This document shows, piece after piece, positions 1 to 5,800 of a stretch of 5,834 nucleotides of DNA. The DNA comes from Chloroflexota bacterium (GTDB taxonomy: Bacteria > Chloroflexota > Dehalococcoidia > UBA3495): assembly GCA_002707185.1 (NCBI GenBank), contig PAMF01000063.1:16556-22389 (forward strand), in the 5' to 3' direction. Positions within the stretch are counted from its first letter, which is position 1. Each line of letters starts with the position of its first letter. Under the pieces are notes generated by a model. It was given only the letters and a program-made list of their open reading frames with translations, searched no databases and had not been told where the DNA came from. The position numbers and the translations under genes are program-made.

Positions 1-74
1 GGCTTTAATTTATATGCGACTGAACGCGCCCCTCGTCGAGCTCTAGTGAGTTTTTTCTTTGGTAATGCACCCAT
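1..74 (-). CDS. rpmF: 50S ribosomal protein L32, N-terminal part (cut by window edge)
   Basis: Reading the minus strand from the ATG at 74-72 gives 24 codons plus two bases: MGALPKKKLTRARRGARSVA followed by YKLK. This basic start, with the KKK then RARRG pattern, is the usual N terminus of ribosomal protein L32, a small (about 60 residue) component of the large ribosomal subunit. The reading frame stays open to the window edge, so the C-terminal half, including any zinc-binding cysteines, is not visible. An AGAAGG Shine-Dalgarno-like sequence (minus strand, 90-85) lies 10 bases before the ATG and supports this start. It sits 64 bases downstream of yceD on the same strand, the classical yceD-rpmF order, which independently supports the call. 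The two are probably co-transcribed. Confidence 0.9.
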   Translation of the reverse strand, partial: MGALPKKKLTRARRGARSVAYKLK

Positions 75-96
75 TTTTAGGTTTCCTTCTATTTTC

Positions 97-118
97 AGAG
101 CATTTCCCTATATGCTCT
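97..118. other. Short hairpin between yceD and rpmF
   Basis: AGAGCAT (97-103) and ATGCTCT (112-118) form a perfect 7-bp inverted repeat around an 8-base loop. In the minus-strand transcript it lies between the yceD stop (139) and the rpmF ribosome-binding site (90-85). It has no U-run after it on the minus strand, so it does not look like an intrinsic terminator. An mRNA processing, stability or translation-modulating stem is possible but is inference only, and a chance stem of this size in AT-rich DNA cannot be ruled out. Confidence 0.4.
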
Positions 119-138
119 TTATTATCGCAGTGGCTATT

Positions 139-654
139 TTAGTCCTTAGGCAACAATTGCGCTAGTGTAGTTGTTACCAGTTTATACGATTCATCATAAC
201 AATTACACTGGTTTTTATTCAAATTATCTCCGCAAACTTGGCACAAACCTAAACAATCAACTCCGCATAACGGTTTCATTGGCAATTCAGAAATTACATA
301 TTGTTGTAGGATATCTGTCAAATCTAGTTCATGGTTGCCCTCTACAAGACAATTAGCATCATCTTGATCAAATTCAATCCTACGTCCAGTATTAATATCA
401 AACACTGGCAAAAATTCTTCTTCAAGAAACAAATTAGCTTTCAAGGCATATCCTTCCAAGCATCTACCACAAGAAACAGTAGATTCAATTGCAAGATTAG
501 CCGTTACAAGCAGGCCTTGGTGAGTACGGATGACATCTACCTCACCTTTAGCTTGATCTAATATACGATCTTCAGCAGAAAATACTTCGTCCAGTTGGTA
601 CTGTCGAGTAGCGCCGGTAGGCTCCTTGAGTAATTGGGCTACGTTGTATAACAT
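139..654 (-). CDS. yceD: YceD / DUF177 family protein
   Basis: This is a 171-residue protein of the DUF177 (YceD) family, which in most bacteria lies directly before rpmF and is linked to ribosome/23S rRNA homeostasis; its exact biochemical role is not settled. Visible hallmarks are an N-terminal YNVAQLLKEPTGATRQY segment (residues 3-19), a central CGRC pair (C62, C65) followed by a hydrophobic/acidic strand region, an EFLPVF strand (80-85), the conserved LDLTDILQQYVISELPMKPLC stretch (about 110-130), and a cysteine-rich tail with C130, C134, C138, C141, C150 and C152 in the form C-x3-C-x3-C-x2-CG-x-NLN. The four cysteines at 130-141 look like a metal-binding knuckle. The length is normal for the family. 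The ATG at 654-652 starts the conserved N-terminal motif, so the start is credible, although no clear Shine-Dalgarno sequence precedes it. It is followed on the same strand by rpmF and preceded 122 bases upstream by the B12-binding gene. Confidence 0.93.
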   Translation of the reverse strand: MLYNVAQLLKEPTGATRQYQLDEVFSAEDRILDQAKGEVDVIRTHQGLLVTANLAIESTVSCGRCLEGYALKANLFLEEEFLPVFDINTGRRIEFDQDDANCLVEGNHELDLTDILQQYVISELPMKPLCGVDCLGLCQVCGDNLNKNQCNCYDESYKLVTTTLAQLLPKD

Positions 655-720
655 AAATTTATTAGTTAATAATGTGCAGGATTTATGAATAAGATCTAAT
701 CTGAATAACCTATAGCTGAG

Positions 721-749
721 ATTATAAAAGCATCATAACCATATCATGT
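721..749 (-). promoter_or_regulatory. Possible promoter for yceD-rpmF
   Basis: On the minus strand a perfect TATAAT -10 hexamer lies at 726-721, about 65 bases before the yceD start. The -35 position (about 749-744, ACATGA on the minus strand) is a poor match to TTGACA, so this is a weak or activator-dependent candidate at best. It sits in the 122-bp gap between the B12-binding gene and yceD, which otherwise shows no terminator or RNA gene that I can recognise. The two genes could also simply be co-transcribed. Confidence 0.3.
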
Positions 750-776
750 GTTACTAGGATCATAAATTAGTATAGC

Positions 777-1172
777 CTAACTATTCTGTATAAATCCTAC
801 TATCTCACTAGTAGAGGTTCCAGGACCAAAAACTGCCGATATACCCATTTCTAACAGAGTGTCGCGATCTTGTTCAGGTATAATTCCCCCTAGTACTACC
901 TTTACCTCATCCATTTCTTCTTCCCGCAACAATCGCATTATCTCCGGCAATATTTCCATGTGAGCCCCAGACAATATGCTAAGCCCTAGTACATGTACAT
1001 CTTCCTGAACGGCAGCTTGAACAATCATCTGAGGCGTCTGACGTATACCAGTATATATAACTTCCATACCAGAATCTCGTAACGCTCGGGCAATAACTTT
1101 AGCACCTCTATCATGACCATCTAACCCAGGTTTTGCTACTAAAACCCTTATTGGCTGAGTCTCTTGGAGCAT
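777..1172 (-). CDS. Cobalamin-binding protein, methylmalonyl-CoA mutase small subunit / C-terminal domain type
   Basis: This is a stand-alone B12-binding domain of about 131 residues, closely resembling the C-terminal domain of methylmalonyl-CoA mutase, which carries adenosylcobalamin for the interconversion of (R)-methylmalonyl-CoA and succinyl-CoA. Motifs (numbered from the chosen start): [17 protein letters not shown] (9-25), with the lower-axial ligand H20 in DGHDRG; SILSGAH (65-71); LGGIIP (94-99); and FGPGTS (115-120). Together these are the full base-off/His-on cobalamin signature. The frame extends 11 codons further upstream to an ATG at 1205. I prefer the ATG at 1172-1170 because AGGA lies 8 bases before it and because family members start a few residues before RVLVAKPG. 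No large catalytic subunit, meaB or epimerase gene is in the window, so the partner must be elsewhere. It could instead serve isobutyryl-CoA or another acyl-CoA mutase, since the small subunits look alike. Confidence 0.9.
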   Translation of the reverse strand: MLQETQPIRVLVAKPGLDGHDRGAKVIARALRDSGMEVIYTGIRQTPQMIVQAAVQEDVHVLGLSILSGAHMEILPEIMRLLREEEMDEVKVVLGGIIPEQDRDTLLEMGISAVFGPGTSTSEIVGFIQNS

Positions 1173-1222
1173 AAAATCCATCCTACAATATTTACACAGA
1201 CCCATGTCTCATTTGGGAACTG

Positions 1223-1251
1223 ATCATACTCTTAGCTTAGCATGGTAGCAA
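1223..1251 (-). promoter_or_regulatory. Candidate sigma-70-type promoter for the B12-binding gene
   Basis: On the minus strand TTGCTA (1251-1246) and TATGAT (1228-1223) are separated by exactly 17 bases, a good vegetative promoter pattern with 4 and 5 matches to consensus. Transcription would begin near 1216, giving a leader of roughly 44 bases to the preferred ATG at 1172 with its AGGA ribosome-binding site. The upstream ATG at 1205 would be only about 11 bases from the transcript start, which also favours the downstream start. Predicted by eye only. Confidence 0.45.
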
Positions 1252-1287
1252 TAGCTTCAATTTGACTGACTACCGCCAGTTGTATTT

Positions 1288-1301
1288 AGTACATATGTTC
1301 G
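1288..1301. promoter_or_regulatory. Putative LexA operator (SOS box) upstream of imuB
   Basis: The sequence AGTACATATGTTCG matches the Gram-positive type SOS box CGAAC-N4-GTTCG at 12 of 14 positions; one half-site (GTTCG) is perfect and the other has GTAC for GAAC. The ATAT core also fits the RNRY preference of that consensus. It is 41 bases before the imuB ATG and covers the -35 position of the candidate imuB promoter, where LexA binding would block RNA polymerase. The leftward promoter at 1223-1251 is well clear of it. The position in front of an imuB-dnaE2 operon, a classical SOS target, is the strongest argument that the match is real. The LexA specificity of this organism is unknown, and lexA is not in the window. 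Confidence 0.6.
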
Positions 1302-1319
1302 CTATTTTATGTTAATAAA

Positions 1320-1325
1320 TATAAT
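1320..1325 (+). promoter_or_regulatory. Candidate -10 element of the imuB promoter
   Basis: A perfect TATAAT begins 23 bases before the imuB ATG. No good -35 hexamer is present at 16-18 bp spacing; that interval is occupied by the putative SOS box (GTTCGC at 1297-1302). Transcription would start around 1332, leaving a leader of only about 11 bases and no Shine-Dalgarno sequence. The hexamer lies inside an A/T-only inverted repeat (TTAATAA 1312-1318, TTATTAA 1325-1331), so chance occurrence in AT-rich DNA is possible. An alternative is TTGACT (1262-1267) with TATTTA (1283-1288), which would place the SOS box right at the transcript start. Confidence 0.4.
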
Positions 1326-1342
1326 TATTAATCAAATTCAAT

Positions 1343-2524
1343 ATGAAAATAGCTTGTCTGCTAATTACACATTTGGCAATGAAATCAGAATTTACCAGAT
1401 TCCCAGAACTTCAAAATAGGCCTGTGATCATAACGCAATCTCATGGATCCCGACAAACAGTTCTAGACAGATCACAAGAAGCTAATGGAGTCACGGAGGG
1501 AATGTCCGTTCAGGAAGCCCTATCCTGTTGTAAATCTGCAACTTTACTGGAAGCAGACCACCCTTACTATGAAGAAACATTCAATTCAATGCTAGATGCT
1601 GTGGAACAACGTAGCCCTGAAATAGAAAGAGGGCCATTAGGATGCGCGTATATAGGAATAGATGGATTAGAAATGATGTACGGAGGAGAAGCCCAGCTGA
1701 TTACATCTCTAATCCACGCTATCCCAAATAATTTTACCCCTAGATTAGGTCTAGCATCCGGCAAATTTCCAGCCTACATCGCTGCCATATCCACTAAAGG
1801 CGGCCAAGCAACTAAGGTCCCTAATGACATAGCAGCTTTTTTGAAAAGATTTTCTATTGATTTACTTCCCCTATCTTGGAACGACAAAGTACGCTTGCAC
1901 AATTTTAGCATCCATACTCTTGGAGACCTATCTAATTTAAGCATTGGAGCCGTCCAAGCGCAATTCGGATCACTTGGAAAGATCGCCTGGGAACTATCAC
2001 GAGGCATTGATCCTTCACCCTTAATACCTAAGCCTAAAGAAGAATCAATTAAGGAAGCCTTAACATTTCCATCACCTGTAATCACACAAGAAGCGATTTT
2101 AGCAGCAGTAGAAATATTAATAACTCGAGCATTCTTACGGCCAGAGGTCCGCGGGAAAAATATAAGGGGTATCACTTTAAAAAGTAACGTGATCAGACAT
2201 CCAACCTGGCAAAAACAATTTACATTCAAAGACCCGACCCCGAACGTTAAGAAGGCTTATCAAATTATTAAAACCACTTTCGAGAATATCAAAATACCTG
2301 GTCCTTTGGAGGATATTACTCTATCTATTGCAGGATTAAGTGGTGAATCCGGAATCCAAACTAGTTTATTCACAGATATAAGGAAAAGGGCTCAATTAAG
2401 AGAAATGATGAATCACCTAGAGTCTCAATTGGGTCATAAACCACCTATATATCAAGTAAAGGACATAGAACCGTGGTCCAGAACTCCAGAAAGACGTCAA
2501 GTTTTAACTACCTTCGAGCCATAA
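1343..2524 (+). CDS. imuB: ImuB-type catalytically inactive Y-family polymerase homologue
   Basis: This 393-residue protein has the Y-family (DinB-like) fold but lacks the polymerase active site, as is typical of ImuB, the non-catalytic hub of the SOS mutasome that links the error-prone polymerase DnaE2 to the beta sliding clamp. The N terminus (KIACLLITHLAM) corresponds to the first catalytic strand, where active enzymes have the first metal-binding Asp; here the position is I, T or H. The second motif, SIDEAYLDVTG in active enzymes, reads PLGCAYIGIDG (98-108), with the catalytic DE pair replaced by G100-C101. A helix-hairpin-helix fingers/thumb segment follows (about 174-218, LHNFSIHTLGDL...), then a little-finger-like domain (about 235-335). 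Q339-T-S-L-F343 is a good beta-clamp-binding motif. The PWSRTPERR-like tail is also family-typical. The start is supported by the conserved N terminus; no Shine-Dalgarno sequence is seen. It overlaps the next gene by 52 bases and leads an apparent operon with dnaE2. Assignment as ImuB rather than a generic DinB rests on the missing acidic residues and the context. Confidence 0.88.
   Translation: MKIACLLITHLAMKSEFTRFPELQNRPVIITQSHGSRQTVLDRSQEANGVTEGMSVQEALSCCKSATLLEADHPYYEETFNSMLDAVEQRSPEIERGPLGCAYIGIDGLEMMYGGEAQLITSLIHAIPNNFTPRLGLASGKFPAYIAAISTKGGQATKVPNDIAAFLKRFSIDLLPLSWNDKVRLHNFSIHTLGDLSNLSIGAVQAQFGSLGKIAWELSRGIDPSPLIPKPKEESIKEALTFPSPVITQEAILAAVEILITRAFLRPEVRGKNIRGITLKSNVIRHPTWQKQFTFKDPTPNVKKAYQIIKTTFENIKIPGPLEDITLSIAGLSGESGIQTSLFTDIRKRAQLREMMNHLESQLGHKPPIYQVKDIEPWSRTPERRQVLTTFEP
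2357..2371 (+). other. Beta-clamp-binding motif within imuB (QTSLF)
   Basis: Codons 339-343 of imuB encode QTSLF, which fits the pentapeptide consensus QxxLF for binding the bacterial DNA polymerase III beta clamp. It lies just after the little-finger domain in a region predicted to be exposed (SGESGIQTSLFTDIRKRAQ), as in characterised ImuB proteins, where this motif is needed for mutasome function. The functional claim is transferred from the family. Confidence 0.7.
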
Positions 2525-2760
2525 ATACACCCATACCAATTGTAGTTAAAGAAAGTCCCAAGAAACTGCCGAAATCATTGGTAATAAATGGATATATCAA
2601 ACACATTGCACTTATTTCAGACATCTGGGAAATAAACGATGAATGGTGGAGATCCAAACCTATATCTAGATTATATTACCAAGCCATAACGCAAGAAGGC
2701 CGACAAATAACAATATTTAACGACCTGATAGATCACCAATGGTACCAGCAAAACATTTAA
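2473..2760 (+). CDS. Small DUF6504-like protein between imuB and dnaE2
   Basis: This is an open frame of up to 95 residues encoding a compact domain with no membrane segment or signal peptide. The recognisable part begins near INTPIPIVV (17-25) and contains IWEINDEWWRSKPISRLYYQ (51-70) and a terminal IFNDLIDHQWYQQ (81-93). This aromatic, WW-containing pattern resembles DUF6504, a small domain that to my recollection accompanies ImuB/DnaE2 genes; the name is from memory and the function is unknown. There is no ATG in the frame. The GTG at 2473 has AAAGGA (2458-2463) nine bases upstream and is the best start; a TTG at 2578 would cut into the domain. It overlaps imuB by 52 bases in the -1 frame, and the next gene starts 61 bases after its stop. 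The conserved-looking part begins almost exactly at the imuB stop, so this could instead be the C-terminal domain of a fused ImuB separated by a one-base deletion (see findings). Confidence 0.68.
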   Translation: MVQNSRKTSSFNYLRAINTPIPIVVKESPKKLPKSLVINGYIKHIALISDIWEINDEWWRSKPISRLYYQAITQEGRQITIFNDLIDHQWYQQNI

Positions 2761-2792
2761 TCCCCAGAGAATACAATTATGCTGAAAACCGG

Positions 2793-2828
2793 TTTATATA
2801 ACATTACTAGAAACAATTTATATGACAT
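2793..2828 (+). repeat. Imperfect 12-base direct repeat at the dnaE2 start
   Basis: TTTATATAACAT (2793-2804) recurs as TTTATATGACAT (2817-2828), 24 bases apart, with one mismatch. The second copy contains the dnaE2 ATG (2822-2824); the first carries ATA at the same place. A 10-bp palindrome AAACCGGTTT (2786-2795) overlaps the first copy. The remainder of the 61-base gap after the DUF6504-like gene shows no terminator and no Shine-Dalgarno sequence. The repeat is short and AT-rich and may be accidental. Confidence 0.45.
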
Positions 2829-5800
2829 ACGCTGAGCTCCATTGCCACAGTTATTATTCTTTCCATGAGGGATCTTCATCAATCCCAGAACTATTGATTA
2901 GGGCTAAAGAACTAGGCTATCCAGCTTTAGCATTAACAGATCATAATAATCTATGCGGAGCTATGGAATTTTCAGAGCAGGCCATATCCCTAGATATTAA
3001 ACCTATTACGGGAGCTGAAATAACATTAATTGATGGCTCACATTTAACTTTTTTAGCTAAGAACCGCCAAGGCTATAACAACTTATGTAAATTAGTCACT
3101 AATTCATACCTCTCAGGGAGACGACAAGAACCTCTTTTAGATCCTGAATATATCCCAGAGCATTCACAGGGACTAATATTATTAACAGGATGCCGCAAAG
3201 GATCTTTAAGTAGCCTTTTAACATCTGACCATAAGGCAGAAGCATATGAGCTACTTAGTAAGTATATCGATTGGTTCGGAAAAGAAAATTTATTCATCGA
3301 ATTACAACAGAATTTAGTGCTTGGCGATGTAAAAAGAAATCGCCAATTGGCCGAACTAGGAGCACAGACAGGTCTGGATATAGTTGGTACAAACAACGTC
3401 CACTATCATGTGCCAGAAAGACATCATTTGAATGATGTTCTTGTATCCATCGGTTATAACAAGAGCCTTGAAGACAGCCATATCGAACGTCGCCCTAATT
3501 CACACTTTCACATGAAAAGCTCTTCAGCCATGTATGAACTCTTCAAAAGCTATCCAGACGCTATATCAAATACTATCAAAATAGCTGAAAAGTGCGATTT
3601 TGTTCTAAGCAAAAATCTTAACTATCAATTTCCAGATTATCCTGTACCAGAAGGTCATAGTCCTCAATCTTATTTAGAAGAACTTTGCTATAGAGCAGCA
3701 GAACGTCGCTATGGCAATCTAACAAATCGAATTAAGGACAGGCTACATCAGGAATTCGATCTAATTAAACGTCATAATCTAGTCGGATTCCTATTAATTT
3801 ACTACGACGTGATTCAATTAGCCCGAGAAATCATGATCAACATGGGTCTCAGTGATCCTGAAATTCCATTGGAAGAACGCCCTCCAGGGCGCGGAAGAGG
3901 TTCCTCTGTCTCCATGTTAGTTGGATACTTAATCGGTCTGTCACATATAGACCCATTGGAATTCAATTTATCTTTGGATAGATTTCTACCTAGTGAAATG
4001 GCTTCAATACCTGATATAGATCTCGACTTTCCACGTAATATTAGAGAACAATTGATTATCAAGGTACACGAAAAATACGGATGGGATCATGCCGCTCTCA
4101 CAGGCATGATCAGTACCTACAAGATGAAGGGAGCAATTCGAGATATTGGCAAATCTTTAGGTCTGCCTAAGCAAGATGTAACTAAGCTTGCCGGCAGAGT
4201 TACGTCTAACCATGCTGGAGACCTAAAATCTGAAATGCTTGCCCTACCAGAATTTCGAGATAAATTACAATCGCCAGTATGGCGTAATTTGATTAGTCTT
4301 TCCGAACAATTAGATGGATTCCCAAAGTACCTAGCACAACATCCCGGAGGAATGATTATTAGCTCATCTCCTCTGACCGATCTAGTACCCGTACAACCTG
4401 CAGCGATCCAAAACAGGTACATATGTCAGTGGGACAAAAATTCTATAGCCTCAGCGGGATTTGTGAAGATAGATTTTCTTGCCTTGGGGACTCTTTCACA
4501 AATGCAAGAAACCCTCCAATTAATTGAAGAAAGAACAGGTGACTATCATGATCTTACACGCATAAACCATGAAGATCCTGCTGTATATAACATGATACAT
4601 AAAGCAGATACTATTGGCATATTTCAAGTTGAATCTGCAGCTCAAATGCAAACTGTAACTCGAATATTACCTAAGAATCTTACGGAAATGGCATACGAGG
4701 TTGCAGCGGTACGTCCGGGAGTAGGTGCAAATAACGGCGTCAGTCAATTCATACGTCGCCATATGAAACAGGAACCATGGGATTTCGACCATCCCCTAGA
4801 ACGTCGCTCCCTAGCACGAACACTCGGGGTAATTTTATTTCAAGATCAAGTCAACCAATTAGCGATGGATGTGGCAGGTTTCAGCCCTGCAGAAGCAGAT
4901 CTCTTACGTCGAGCGTTTGTATGGCGCAAAGATCCATCACTTCTAAATCTTCACTGGGATAAATTCAAGACTGGAGCCTTAAATAATGGAGTATCTAAGG
5001 ATATTGCAGTAAAAATTTTCAAAAAGTTTAACGGCCAATACATGTTTCCTGAATCCCATGCTTTTGCATTTGGTGTAACTGCCTATCATATGGCATGGCT
5101 AAAATATTATTACCCTTTGGAATTTTATATATCTATATTTAATCAGCAACCCATGGGCTTTTACAATTTAGAAACTCTAAAAGAAGATGCTAAGCGACAC
5201 GGAATATCTCTCCTGAACCCAGACATTAACTACAGTTTGGAAAAATGTAGCATCAAAGATGAATCTTTACTGCTGGGATTTATGCACGTTAAAGGACTAG
5301 GAGAATCCACATCTTCAAAAATTGTCGAAGACCGCATCCGAAATGGTCCATACACTACTATATCTGATGCAATGCATCGTACAAAGTTACAGAGGCAACC
5401 CTTAGAAATGCTAGTAATGTCAGGAGCATTTGACTCCATAACAACACACCGCAGAAAAGCTTTATGGGAAATTGGGTTGCGTTATAGACCGCAAAATTCA
5501 CAGAAACCTTTACCGATACCCGTAGAAGAAGACATACCTGATCTACCATTGCAGAACGACTGGGAGATAATGAATAGCGAGTATTCCACCTTAGGGCTGT
5601 ATCCGTCTGGCCACGTAATGCGGTTCTTACGCCCACATCTACCAAGTTATGTAATGAACAGCCAATCAATTTTAGATCTGTCTGAAGGATCATTGGTAAC
5701 TACAGCAGGCCTTGTTATTCGACGACAACGTCCTCATGCAAAAGCCGTATTTGTTACCATTGAAGACGAGTTAGGCCACATCCCACTCGTAATATGGGAA

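Noticed and set aside
171..561. Two plus-strand open frames (171-356 and 331-561)
   Set aside because: They are antisense to yceD, whose cysteine motifs and conserved segments occupy the same bases.
697..724. TAATCT / AGATTA inverted repeat as a terminator or riboswitch stem upstream of yceD
   Set aside because: Only 6 bp, AT-rich, with a 16-base loop and no U-run; expected by chance in this composition.
655..776. B12 riboswitch or other structured RNA near the cobalamin-binding gene
   Set aside because: The gap is downstream of that gene, only 122 bases long, and shows no B12-box-like or strongly paired sequence. The upstream leader at 1173-1216 is too short as well.
1312..1331. A/T-only inverted repeat TTAATAA-N6-TTATTAA as a second operator
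   Set aside because: Composed only of A and T in an AT-rich promoter and containing the -10 element; too little information to call an operator.
1774..2229. A 151-codon open frame on the minus strand inside imuB
   Set aside because: It is antisense to a well-supported ImuB coding region, shows no recognisable motif and has proline/serine-rich, low-quality composition typical of shadow frames.
5358..5693. Overlapping minus-strand open frames (also 5230-5439, 4117-4422, 3814-4062, 3073-3396)
   Set aside because: All lie antisense to the continuous dnaE2 frame, whose motifs run in order through these regions. None resembles a known protein.
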